Origin: Plotosus lineatus | Lineage: Eukaryota; Chordata; Actinopteri; Siluriformes; Plotosidae | Assembly (NCBI GenBank): GCA_024760905.1 | Contig: CM045731.1 | Coordinates: 16,168,501 to 16,232,500 of the forward strand | Direction of reading: 5' to 3' | Length of the DNA: 64,000 nucleotides | Part shown: piece by piece, positions 31,018 through 43,824 of the stretch | Layout of the letters: each line of letters opens with the position of its first letter | Position numbering within the stretch: position 1 is the stretch's first letter | Program-made: the position numbers and the translations under genes | The notes under the pieces: generated by a model | Told to the model about the DNA's origin: nothing | What the model saw: the letters and a program-made list of their open reading frames with translations, nothing else | Databases searched by the model: none

Positions 31018-34000
31018 GAGGGATAAGATGGATGGATAGATAGATGGAGAGAAAGAGAGGTGGACGGAGAGATGGATAGAGAGAGAGGTGGACGGAGAGA
31101 TGGATAGAGAGAGAGGTGGACGGAGAGATGGATAGAGAGAGGTGGACGGAGAGATGGATAGAGAGAGGTGGACGGAGAGATGGATAGAGAGAGGTGGAGG
31201 GAGAGATGGATAGAGAGAGGTGGACGGAGAGATGGATAGAGAGAGGTGGACGGAGAGCTAGATGGAGAGAGAGAGGTGGACGGAGAGCTAGATGGAGAGA
31301 GAGAGAGGTGGATGGAGAGAGAGAGAGGTGGATGGAGAGAGAGAGGTGGATGGAGAGAGAGAGAGGTGGATGGAGAGAGAGAGAGGTGGATGGAGAGAGA
31401 GAGAGAGAGAGAGCGGTGGACGGAGAGAGAGAGAGCGGTGGACGGAGAGAGAGAGAGCGGTGGACGGAGAGAGAGAGCGGTGGACGGAGAGAGAGCGAGC
31501 GGTGGACGGAGAGAGAGAGAGCGGTGGACGGAGAGAGAGCGAGCGGTGGACGGAGAGCTAGATAGAGAGAGAGGTGGACGGAGAGCGAGATAGAGAGAGA
31601 GGTGGACGGAGAGCGAGATGGAGAGAGAGGTGGACGGAGAGCGAGATGGAGAGAGAGGTGGACGGAGAGAGAGGTGGACTTGAGAGAGAGGTGGGACGGA
31701 AGAGAGGTGGACGGAGAGAGAGGTGGACGGAGAGAGAGGTGGACGGAGAGAGAGGTGGACTTGAGAGCGAGAGAGAGGAGAGAGAGGTGGACTTGAGAGA
31801 GCGAGATGGAGAGAGAGGTGGACGGAGAGCGAGATGGAGAGAGAGGTGGACGGAGAGCGAGATGGAGAGAGAGGTGGACGGAGAGCGAGATGGAGAGAGA
31901 GAGAGGTGACCTGAGAGCCAGAAGCGAGAGAGAGAGAGGTGGACTGGAGCGAGAGAGAGAGGTGGACGGAGAGCGAGATAGAGAGAGAGAGAGGTGGGAC
32001 GGAGAGCGAGATAGAGAGAGAGAGGTGGACGGAGAGCGAGATAGAGAGAGAGAGAGAGGTGGAGCGAGATAGAGAAGAGGTGGGCGGAGAGAGAGAGAGA
32101 GAGAGAGAGGTGGACGGAGAGCGAGATAGAGAGAGAGAGAGAGAGAGGTGGACGGAGAGCGAGAGAGAGAGAGGTGGACGGAGAGCGAGAGAGAGAGAGA
32201 GGTGGACTGAGAGCGAGGTGAGAGAGAGAGAGAGGTGGACGGAGAGCGAGAGAGAGAGAGGGGGACGGAGAGCGAGAGAGAGAGAGGTGGACGGAGAGCG
32301 AGAGAGAGAGAGGTGGACGGAGAGCGAGAGAGAGAGAGGTGGACGGAGAGCGAGAGAGAGAGAGGTGGACGGAGAGCGAGAGAGAGAGAGGTGGATTTGA
32401 GAGCGAGAGAGAGAGAGAGGTGGACGGAGAGCGAGATAGAGAGAGAGAGGTGGACGGAGAGCGAGAGAGAGAGAGAGAGGTGGATTGAGAGCGAAGAGGT
32501 GAGCGAGAGAGAGAGAGGTGGACGGAGAGCGAGAGAGAGAGAGAGAGGTGGACGGAGAGCGAGAGAGAGAGAGAGAGGTGGACGGAGAGCGAGAGAGAGA
32601 GAGAGGTGGACTGAGAGCGAGGCGAGAGAGAGAGAGGTGGACGGAGAGCGAGATAGAGAGAGAGGTGGACGGAGAGCGAGATAGAGAGAGGTGGACGGAG
32701 AGGGAGAGAGAGAGAGGTGGACGGAGAGCGAGATAGAGAGAGAGTGGGACGGAGAGCGAGATAGAGAGAGGTGGACGGAGAGCGAGAGAGAGAGAGAGAG
32801 AGGTGGGAGAGCCGGAGAGAGAGAGAGAGAGAGAGGTGGAGCGGAGAGCGAGAGAGAGAGAGAGGTGGACGGAGAGCGAGAGAGAGAGAGGTGGACGGAG
32901 AACTAGAGAGAGAGAGAGAGGTGGGGACGGAGAACTAGATAGCGAGAGAGAGGTGGACGGAGAGCTAGATAGAGAGAGAGAGAGGTGGACGGAGAGCTAG
33001 ATAGAGAGAGAGAGAGGTGGACGGAGAGCTAGATAGAGAGAGAGAGGTGTGGACGGAGAGCTAGATAGAGAGAGAGAGGTGTGGACGGAGAGCTAGAGAG
33101 AGAGAGGTGGACGGAGAGCTCGAGAGAGAGGTGGACGGAGAGCGAGAGAGAGAGGTGGACGGAGAGCGAGAGAGAGAGGTGGACGGAGAGCGAGAGCGAG
33201 AGAGAGAGAGGTGCACGGAGAACTAGATAGCGAGAGAGAGGTGGACGGAGAGCTAGATAGAGAGAGAGAGAGAGGTGGACGGAGAGCTAGAGAGAGAGAG
33301 AGAGAGGTGGACGGAGAGCGAGAGAGAGAGGTGGACGGAGAGCGAGAGAGAGAGGTGGACGGAGAGCGAGAGAGAGAGGTGGACGGAGAGCGAGAGAGAG
33401 AGGTGGACGGAGAGCGAGAGAGAGAGGTGGAGCGGAGAGCGGTGGATAGAGAGAGGTGGGACGGAGAGCGAGATAGAGAGAGGTGGACGGAGAGCGAGAG
33501 AGAGAGGTGGGCGGAGGCGAGAGAGAGAGAAGGTGGGCCGGAGAGCCGAGAGAGAGAGAGGTGGGCGGAGAGCGAGAGAGAGAGAGGTGGACGGAGAGCG
33601 AGATAGAGAGAGGTGGGGCGGAGAGCGAGAGAGAGAGAGAGAGGTGGAGCGGAGAGCGAGAGAGAGAGAGAGGTGGACGGAGAGCGAGAGAGAGAGAGGT
33701 GGACGGAGAGCCGAGAGAGAGAGAGAGGTGGAGAGAGCGGAGAGAGAGAGAGGTGGACGGAGAGCGAGAGAGAGAGAGAGAGGGGGATGGAGAGCGAGAG
33801 AGAGAGAGAGAGAGAGGTGGGCGGAGAGCTAGAGAGAGAGAGAGGTGGATGGAGAGCGAGAGATAGAGAGAGGTGGACGGAGAGCGAGATAGAGAGAGGT
33901 GGACGGAGAGCGAGATAGAGAGAGGTGGACGGAGAGCGAGATAGAGAGAGAGGTGGACGGAGAGCGAGAGAGAGAGAGAGAGAGGTGGACGGAGAGCGAG

Positions 34001-35318
34001 AGAGAGAGAGAGAGAGGTGAGCGGAGAGCGAGAGAGAGAGAGAGAGAGGTGGACGGAGAGCGAGAGAGAGAGAGAGAGGTGGACGGAGAGCGAGCGAGAG
34101 AGAGAGAGGTGGACGGAGAGCGAGAGAGAGAGAGAGGTGGACGGAGAGCGAGAGAGAGAGAGAGGCGGACGGAGAGCGAGAGAGAGAGAGAGAGAGAGAG
34201 GTGGACGGAGAGCGAGAGAGAGAGAGAGAGAGGGGGATGGAGCGCGAGAGAGGGAGAGAGAGAGAGGTGGACGGAGAGCGAGATAGAGAGAGAGAGGTGG
34301 ACGGAGAGCGAGATAGAGAGAGAGAGAGAGAGAGAGGTGGACGGAGAGCGAGAGAGAGAGAGAGGTGGACGGAGAGCGAGATAGAGAGAGAGAGGTGAGC
34401 TGGAGAGAGAGAGAGAGAGAGGGGGAGGGAGAGAGAGAGAGAGAGAGGGGGACGGGGAGAGAGGTAGAGAGAGAGAGAGAGAGAGGTGGACGGAGAGCGA
34501 GATAGAGAGAGGTGGACGGAGAGCGCAGAGAGAGAGAGAGAGAGAGAGAGAGAGGTGGAGCCGGAGAGAGAGAGAGAGAGAGGTGGAGCGGAGAGCGAGA
34601 TAGAGAGGTGGGCGAGGAGAGAGAAGAGAGAGAGAGGTGGACGGAGAGAGAGAGAGAGAGAGGTGGACAGAGAGAGAGAGAGAGGTGGACGGAGAGAGAG
34701 AGAGAGAGAGGTGGACGGAGAGTGAGAGAGAGAGAGAGGTGGACGGAGAGCGAGAGAGAGAGAGAGGTGGACGGAGAGCGAGATAGAGAGAGGTGGACGG
34801 AGAGCGAGAGAGAGAGAGAGAGGTGGACGGAGAGAGAGAGAGAGAGAGGTGGACGGAGAGCGAGAGAGAGAGAGGTGGAGCGGAGAGCGAGAGAGAGAGA
34901 GAGGTGGGACGGAGAGAGAGAGAGAGAGAGAGAGAGGTGGACGGAGAGCGACAGAGAGAGAGAGGTGGACGGAGAGCGAGAGAGAGAGAGAGGGGGACGG
35001 AGAGCGAGAGAGAGAGAGAGAGGTGGACGGAGAGCGAGAGAGAGAGAGAGAGGTGGAGAGAGAGAGAGAGAGAGAGAGGTGGACGGAGAGCGAGATAGAG
35101 AGAGAGAGAGGTGGACGGAGAGCGAGAGAGAGGGGGAGGGAGAGCGAGAGAGAGAGAGAGGTGGACGGAGAGAGAGAGAGAGAGAGAGGTGGACGGAGAG
35201 CGAGATAGAGAGAGAGAGAGAGGTGGGACGGAGAGCCGAGATAGAGAGAGAGGTGGACGGAGAGCGAGATAGAGAGAGGTGGACGGAGAGAGAGAGAGAG
35301 AGAGGTGGAGCGGAGAGC

Positions 35319-35355
<37 letters not shown>

Positions 35356-37559
35356 GGACAGAGAGAGAGAGAGAGGTGGACGGAGAGAGAGAGAGAGAGA
35401 GAGGTGGACGGAGAGAGAGAGAGAGAGAGAGGTGGACTGAGAGCGAGAGAGAGAGAGAGGTGGACGGAGAGCGAGAGAGAGAGAGAGGTGGACGGAGAGC
35501 GAGAGATAGAGAGAGGTGGACGGAGAGCAGAGAGAGAGAGAGAGGTGGACGGAGAGAGAGAGAGAGAGGTGGACTTGAGAGCCAGAGAGAGAGAGAGGTG
35601 GACGGAGAGCAGAGAGAGAGAGAGAGGTGGACGGAGAGCGAGAGAGAGAGAGAGAGAGAGGTGGAGCGGAGAGCGAGAGAGAGAGAGAGGTGGACGGAGA
35701 GCGAGAGAGAGAGAGGTGGACGGAGAGCGAGAGAGAGAGAGGTGGACGGAGAGCGAGATAGAGAGAGGTGGACGGAGAGCGAGAGAGAGAGAGAGAGGTG
35801 GAGGGAGAGCGAGAGAGAGAGAGAGGTGGACGGAGAGCGAGAGAGAGAGAGAGGTGGACGGAGAGCGAGAGAGAGAGAGAGGTGGACGGAGAGCGAGAGA
35901 GAGAGAGAGGGGGACGGGGAGCGAGAGAGAGAGGGAGGTGGACGGAGAGCGAGAGAGAGAGAGAGAGGTGTGGACGGAGAGCGAGAGAGAGAGAGAGAGA
36001 GGTGGATGGAGAGCGAGAGAGAGAGAGAGGTGGATGGAGAGCGAGATAGAGAGAGAGGTGGACGGAGAGCGAGATAGAGAGAGAGAGAGAGAGAGGTGGA
36101 CGGAGAGCGAGATAGAGAGAGAGAGAGGTGGACTTGAGAGCGAGATAGAGAGAGAGGTGGACGGAGAGCGAGAGAGAGAGAGAGAGAGGTGGACGGAGAA
36201 GCGAGAGAGAGAGAGAGGTGGACGGAGAGCGAGAGAGAGAGAGAGGTGGAGCGGAGAGCGAGATAGAGAGAGAGAGAGAGGTGAGAGCGAGAGAGAGAGA
36301 GAGGTGGACCGGAGAGCGAGATAGAGAGAGAGAGGTGGGACGGAGAGCGAGAGCGAGAGAGAGAGAGAGAGGTGGACGGAGCGAGATAGAGAGAGAGAGA
36401 GAGAGGTGGACTGAGAGCGAGATGGAGAGAGAGAGAGGTGGACGGAGAGCGAGAGAGAGAGAGAGAGGTGGACGGAGAGCGAGAGAGAGAGAGAGAGAGA
36501 GGTGGACGGAGAGCGAGATAGAGAGAGAGAGAGAGAGGTGGACGGAGAGCGAGAGAGAGAGAGGTGGGCGGAGAGCGAGAGAGAGAGAGAGAGAGAGAGG
36601 TGGACGGAGAGCGAGATAGAGAGAGAGAGAGAGAGGTGGACGGAGAGCGAGATAGAGAGAGAGAGAGAGAGGGGGAAGGAGAGAGAGATAGAGAGAGAGA
36701 GAGAGAGGGGGACGGAGAGCGAGAGAGAGAGAGAGAGAGAGAGGTGGACGGAGCGAGAGAGAGAGAGAGAGAGAGAGGTGGAGCCGGAGAGAGAGATGGA
36801 GAGAGAGAGAGAGGTGGGACGGAGAGCCAGAGAGAGAGAGAGAGAGGTGGACGGAGAGAGAGAGAGAGAGAGAGGTGGACTGGAGAGAGATGGAGAGAGA
36901 GAGAGAGAGAGGTGGGCGAGAGCGAGAGAGAGAGAGAGAGAGAGGTGGGCGGAGAGAGAGAGAGAGAGAGAGAGAGGTGGACGGAGAAGCGAGAGAGAGA
37001 GAGAGAGAGAGGTGGACGGAGAGCCAGAGAGAGAGAGAGAGAGAGGTGGACTGGAGAGCCAGATAGAGAGAGAGGTGGGCCGGAGAGCGAGATAGAGAGA
37101 GAGGTGGGACGGAGAGATGGAGAGAGAGAGAGAGAGGTGGGCCAGAGAGCTTGAGATAGAGAGAGAGGTGGAGCGAGAGAGGCACGTGAGAGAGAGAGAG
37201 AGGTGGGCGAGAGGCGAGAGAGAGAGAGAGGTGGACGGAGAGCGAGATAGAGAGAGAGGTGGACGGAGAGCGAGAGAGAGAGAGAGAGAGGTGGACTTGA
37301 GAGCGAGAGAGAGAGAGAGAGAGGTGGGACGGAGAGCGAGATGGAGAGAGAGAGAGAGAGAGGTGGACGGAGAGCGAGAGAGAGAGAGAGAGAGGTGGGA
37401 CGGAGAGCGAGAGAGAGAGAGAGAGGTGGACGGAGAGCGAGAGAGAGAGAGAGAGAGGTGGACGGAGAGCGAGATAGAGAGAGAGAGAGAGAGGTGGAGC
37501 GGAGAGCGAGAGAGAGAGAGAGGTGGGACGGAGAGCGAGAGAGAGAGAGAGGTGGACGA

Positions 37560-40035
37560 GAGCCGAGATGGAGAGAGAGAGAGAGGTGGGATGGAGAGCT
37601 AGATGGAGAGAGAGAGAGGTGGACGGAGAGCGAGATGGAGAGAGAGAGAGAGAGGTGGACGGAGAGCCGAGATGGAGAGAGAGAGAGGTGGGCGGAGAGC
37701 GAGATGAGAGAGAGAGAGAGAGGTGGGCCGGAGAGCGAGAGAGAGAGAGAGGTGGGCGGAGGCGAGATGGAGAGAGAGAGAGGTGGAGCGGAGAGCGAGA
37801 TGGAGAGAGAGAGAGAGAGGTGGACGGAGAGCGAGATGGAGAGAGAGAGAGAGAGAGGTGGGCGGAGAGCGAGATGGAGAGAGAGAGAGAGAGAGGTGGC
37901 CGGAGAGCGAGATGGAGAGAGAGAGAGAGGTGGACGGAGAGCGAGATGGAGAGAGAGAGAGAGAGGTGGACGGAGAGCTAGATAGAGAGAGAGAGAGAGA
38001 GAGAGGTGGACGAGAGCGAGATGGAGAGAGAGAGAGAGAGGTGGGCGGAGAGCGAGATGGAGAGAGAGAGAGAGAGGTGGGCGGAGAGCGAGATGGAGAG
38101 AGAGAGAGAGGTGGACGGAGAGCGAGATGGAGAGAGAGAGAGAGAGAGGTGGGCGGAGAGCGAGATGGAGAGAGAGAGAGAGAGGTGGGACGGAGAGCGA
38201 GATGGGAGAGAGAGAGAGAGAGGTGGAGCGGAGAGCGAGATGGAGAGAGAGAGAGAGAGGGACGGAGAGCGAGATGGAGAGAGAGAGAGAGAGGTGGACG
38301 GAGAGCGAGATGGAGAGAGAGAGAGAGAGGTGGAGCGGAGAGCGAGAGATGGAGAGCTAGAGAGAGAGGTGGAGGAGCTAGAGAGCGAGATGGAGAGAGA
38401 GAGAGAGGTGGGACGGAGAGCTAGATGGAGAGAGAGAGAGAGAGAGAGGTGGAGCGGAGAGCGAGATGGAGAGAGAGAGAGAGAGAGAGGTGGAGCGGAG
38501 AGCCGAGATGGAGAGAGAGAGAGAGAGAGGTGGGCGGAGAGCGAGATGGAGAGAGAGAGAGAGAGGTGGACGGAGAGCGAGATGGAGAGCTAGAGAGAGA
38601 GAGAGGTGGGCGGAGAGCGAGATGGAGAGAGAGAGAGAGGTGGACGGAGAGCGAGATGGAGAGAGAGAGAGAGAGGTGACGGAGAGCGAGGCGATGGAGA
38701 GAGAGAGAGAGAGGTGGGACGGAGAGCGAGATGGAGAGAGAGAGAGAGAGGTGGAGCGGAGAAGCGAGATGGAGAGAGAGAGAGAGAGGTGGACGGAGAG
38801 CGAGATGGAGAGAGAGAGAGAGAGGTGGACGGAGAGCGAGATGGAGAGAGAGAGAGAGAGGTGGACGGAGAGCGAGATGGAGAGAGAGAGAGAGGTGGGC
38901 GGAGAGCGAGATGGAGAGAGAGAGAGGTGGACGGAGAGCAGAGAGAGAGAGGTGGGCGGAGGCGAGAGAGAGAGAGGTGGGCGGAGAAGCGAGAGAGAGA
39001 AGAGTGGATGCGGAGAAGCGAGAGAGAGAGAGGTGGACGGAGAGCGAGATGGAGAGAGAGAGAGAGAGGTGGACGGAGAGCGAGATGGAGAGAGAGAGAG
39101 AGAGGTGGACGGAGAGCGAGATGGAGAGAGAGAGAGAGGTGGAGCGGAGAGCGAGATGGAGAGAGAGAGAGAGAGAGGAGGACGAGAGCAGATGGAGAGA
39201 GAGAGAGAGAGGTGGACGGAGAGCGAGATGGAGAGAGAGAGAGGTGGATGGAGAGCGAGATGGAGAGAGAGAGAGAGAGGTGGACGGAGAGCGAGATGGA
39301 GAGAGAGAGAGAGAGAGGTGGACGGAGAGCGAGATGGAGAGAGAGAGAGAGAGAGGTGGACGGAGAGCGGGAGGGAGAGAGAGAGAGAGAGGTGGACTGA
39401 GAGAGAGAGAGGTGGATGGAGAGAGAGAGAGAGAGAGGTGGACGGAGAGCGAGATGGAGAGAGGTGGACGGAGAGCGAGATGGAGAGAGGTGGACGGAGA
39501 GCGAGATGGAGAGAGGTGGACGGAGAGCGAGATGGAGAGAGGTGGACGGAGAGCGAGAGAGAGAGGTGGACGGAGAGCTAGATAGAGAGAGAGAGGTGGA
39601 CGGAGAGCTAGATAGAGAGAGAGAGGTGGACGGAGAGCTAGATAGAGAGAGAGAGGTGGACGGAGAGCTAGAGAGAGAGAGAGAGGTGGACGGAGAGCGA
39701 GAGAGAGAGAGAGGTGGGACGGAGCGAGTGGGCGGATAGAGAGAGAGAGGTGGGCGGAGGCTAGAGAGAGAGGTGGGCGGAGAGCGAGATAGAGAGAGAG
39801 GTGGGCGGAGAGCGAGATGGAGAGAGAGAGAGGTGGACGGAGAGCGAGATGGAGAGAGAGAGAGGTGGACGGAGAGCGAGATGGAGAGAGAGAGAGGTGG
39901 ACGGAGAGCGAGATGGAGAGAGAGAGAGGTGGACGGAGAGCGAGATGGAGAGAGAGAGAGGTGGACGGAGAGCGAGATGGAGAGAGAGAGGTGGACGGAG
40001 AGCGAGATGGAGAGAGAGAGGTGGATGGAGAGGTG
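37560..40035. repeat. CGAGATGG-type sub-block of the GA array (first)
   Basis: Units here carry GATGGAGAGAGA instead of GATAGAGAGA. The block is closed by the rare junction GGTGGATGGAGAGGTGGACG at about 40021. Confidence 0.8.
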
Positions 40036-43000
40036 GACGGAGAGCGAGAGGAGAGGTGGACGGAGAGCTCGAGAGAGAGGTGGACGGAGAAGCGAGAGAG
40101 AGGTGGACGGAGAGCTAGATAGAGAGAGAGAGAGAGGTGGGCGGAGAACTAGATAGCGAGAGAGAGGTGGGCGGAGAGCTAGATAGAGAGAGAGAGAGGT
40201 GGAGGAGAAGCGAGAGAGAGGTGGACGGAGACCGAGAGAGAGAGGTGGACGGAGAGCGAGATAGAGAGGTGGACGGAGAGCGAGATAGAGAGGTGGACGG
40301 AGAGCTAGATAGAGAGGTGGACGGAGAGCTAGATAGAGAGGTGGACGGAGAGCTAGATAGAGAGAGAGGTGGACGGAGAGCGAGAGAGAGAGGTGGACGG
40401 AGAGCTAGATAGAGAGAGAGGTGGACGGAGAGCTAGAGAGAGAGAGAGAGGTGGACGGAGAACTAGAGAGAGAGAGAGAGGTGGACGGAGAACTAGATAG
40501 CGAGAGAGAGGTGGACGGAGAGCTCGAGAGAGAGGTGGACGGAGAGCTAGATAGAGAGGTGGACGGAGAGCGAGATAGAGAGGTGGACGGAGAGCGAGAT
40601 AGAGAGGTGGACGGAGAGCTAGATAGAGAGGTGGACGGAGAGCTAGATAGAGAGGTGGACGGAGAGCGAGATAGAGAGGTGGACGGAGAGCTAGATAGAG
40701 AGAGAGGTGGACGGAGAGCGAGAGAGAGAGAGAGAGGTGGACGGAGAACTAGATAGCGAGAGAGAGGTGGACGGAGAGCTCGAGAGAGAGGTGGACGGAG
40801 AGCTAGATAGAGAGGTGGACGGAGAGCTAGATAGAGAGGTGGACGGAGAGCTAGATAGAGAGGTGGACGGAGAGCTAGATAGAGAGGTGGACGGAGAGCT
40901 CGAGAGAGAGGTGGACGGAGAGCTCGAGAGAGAGGTGGACGGAGAGCTAGATAGAGAGAGAGAGAGAGGTGGACGGAGAGCGAGAGAGAGAGAGAGAGAG
41001 GTGGACGGAGAGCGAGAGAGAGAGAGAGAGGTGGACGGAGAGCTAGAGAGAGAGAGAGAGGTGGACGGAGAGCTAGAGAGAGAGAGAGAGGTGGACGGAG
41101 AACTAGAGAGAGAGAGAGAGAGGTGGACGGAGAGCTAGATAGAGAGAGAGAGAGGTGGACGGAGAGCGAGAGAGAGAGGTGGACGGAGAGCTAGATAGAG
41201 AGAGAGAGAGAGGTGGACGGAGAGCGAGAGAGAGAGAGAGAGGTGGACGGAGAGCTAGAGAGAGAGAGAGGTGGATGGAGAACTAGATAGCGAGAGAGAG
41301 AGAGAGGTGGACGGAGAGCTAGATAGCGAGAGAGAGAGAGGTGGACGGAGAGCTAGATAGCGAGAGAGAGAGAGGTGGACGGAGAGCTAGATAGAGAGAG
41401 AGAGAGGTGGGCAGAGAGCGAGAGAGAGGTGGACGGAGAGCGAGATAGAGAGAGAGGTGGGCGGAGGCGAGATAGAGAGAGAGGTGGGCGGAGAGCTAGA
41501 TAGAGAGGTGGGCCAGCTAGATAGAGAGGTGGGCGGAGAGCTAGATAGAGAGGTGGACGGAGAGCTAGATAGAGAGAGAGGTGGACGGAGAGCGAGAGAT
41601 AGAGAGAGAGGTGGACGGAGAGCTAGAGAGAGAGAGAGAGGTGGACGGAGAACTAGATAGCGAGAGAGAGGTGGACGGAGAGCTAGATAGAGAGAGAGAG
41701 GTGGGCGGAGAAGCTAGATAGAGAGAGGTGGGCGGAGAGCTAGATAGAGAGGTGGACGGAGAGCTAGATAGAGAGGTGGGCGGAGAGCTCGAGAGAGAGG
41801 TGGACGGAGAGCTAGAGAGAGAGAGGTGGGACGGAGAGCTAGATAGAGAGAGAGAGAGAGGTGGGCCGGAGGCGAGAGAGAGAGAGAGGTGGACGGAGAG
41901 CCAGAGAGAGAGAGAGAGGTGGGCGGAGGCGAGAGAGAGAGAGAGAGAGGTGGACGGAGAGCGAGAGAGAGAGAGAGAGAGAGGTGGGCCGGAGAGCTAG
42001 AGAGAGAGAGAGGTGGAGCGGAGAGCTAGAGAGAGAGAGAGAGGTGGACGGAGAGCAAGAGAGAGAGAGAGAGGTGGACGGAGAACTAGAGAGAGAGAGA
42101 GAGAGGTGGACGGAGAGCTAGATAGAGAGAGAGAGAGGTGGACGGAGAGCTAGATAGAGAGAGAGAGGTGTGGACGGAGAGCTAGAGAGAGAGAGGTGGA
42201 CGGAGAGCGAGAGAGAGAGAGAGGTGGGACGGAGAGCTCGAAGAGAGGTGGACGGAGAGCTGAGAGAGAGGTGGGCCGAGGCGAGAGAGAGAGGTGGACG
42301 GAGAGCGAGAGAGAGAGGTGGGCGGAGAGCGAGAGAGAGAGGTGGACGGGGAGCGAGAGAGAGAGGTGGGCGGAGAAGAGAGAGAGAGGTGGAGCGGAGA
42401 GCGAGAGAGAGAGAGAGAGGGGGACGGAGAGGGAGAGAGAGAGGGGGGCGGGGAGCGAGAGAGAGAGGGGGACGGAGAGCGAGAGAGAGAGGAGGGCGGA
42501 GAGCGAGAGAGAGAGAGAGGTGGACGGAGAGCTAGAGAGAGAGAGAGAGAGGTGGACGGAGAGCGAGAGAGAGAGGTGGACGGAGAGCGGGAGAGGGAGG
42601 TGGACGGAGGGCGAGAGAGAGAGAGAGGGGGGCGGAGAGCTAGAGAGAGAGAGGTGGATGGAGAGCGAGAGAGAGAGGTGGATGGAGAGCGAGATAGAGA
42701 GGTGGACGGAGAGCTAGATAGAGAAAGAGGTGGACGGAGAGCGAGAGATAGAGAGAGAGGTGGACGGAGAGCGAGAGAGAGAGAGAGAGGTGGACGGAGA
42801 GCTAGAGAGAGAGAGAGAGGTGGACGGAGAACTAGATAGCGAGAGAGAGGTGGACGGAGAGCGAGATAGAGAGGTGGACGGAGAGCTAGATAGAGAGGTG
42901 GACGGAGAGCTAGATAGAGAGAGAGGTGGACGGAGAGCGAGAGAGAGAGAGAGAGGTGGATGGAGAGCGAGAGAGAGAGAGAGAGAGAGGTGGACGGAGA

Positions 43001-43824
43001 GCGAGAGAGAGAGAGGTGGACGGAGAGCGAGAGAGAGAGCGGTGGAGCGGAGAGCGAGAGAGAGAGAGAGAGAGAGAGGTGGAGAGCCGAGAGAGAGAGA
43101 GAGAGAGAGGTGGAGCGGAGGCGAGAGAGAGAGAGAGAGAGGTGGACGGAGAAGCGAGATAGAGAGAGAGGTGGAGCCGGAGAGCGAGATAGAGAGAGAG
43201 AGAGAGAGAGGTGGGACGGAGAGCGAGATAGAGAGAGAGAGAGGTGGACTGAGAGCGAGATAGAGAGAGAGAGAGAGGTGGGCGGAGAGCGAGAGAGAGA
43301 GAGAGAGGTGGACGGAGAGCGAGAGAGAGAGAGAGAGAGAGAGGTGGACGGAGAGCGAGAGAGAGAGAGAGAGGTGGACGGAGAACGAGAGAGAGAGAGA
43401 GAGAGGTGGAGCGGAGAGAGAGAGAGAGAGAGAGAGGTGGACGGAGAGCGAGATAGAGAGAGAGAGAGAGAGAGGTGGGCGGAGAGCGAGAGAGAGAGAG
43501 AGGTGGGAGAGCGAGAGAGAGAGAGAGGTGGATGGAGAGCGAGAGAGAGAGAGGTGGATGGAGAGCGAGATAGAGAGAGAGGTGGACGGAGAGCGAGATA
43601 GAGAGAGAGGTGGACGGAGAGCGAGATAGAGAGAGATAGAGAGAGAGGTGGACGGAGAGCGAGATAGAGAGAGAGAGAGAGAGGGTGGACGGAGAGCGAG
43701 ATAGAGAGAGAGAGAGAGAGAGAGGTGGACGGAGAGCGAGATAGAGAGAGAGGTGGACGGAGAGCGAGATAGAGAGAGAGAGAGAGAGGTGGACGGAGAG
43801 CGAGATAGAGAGAGAGAGAGGTGG

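Noticed and set aside
33829..37185. An 1118-residue open frame on the minus strand, rich in Ser/Leu/Pro
   Set aside because: It is the complement of the GA minisatellite. Pure CT sequence contains almost no stop codons, and the frame has no start context, domain or composition of a real protein.
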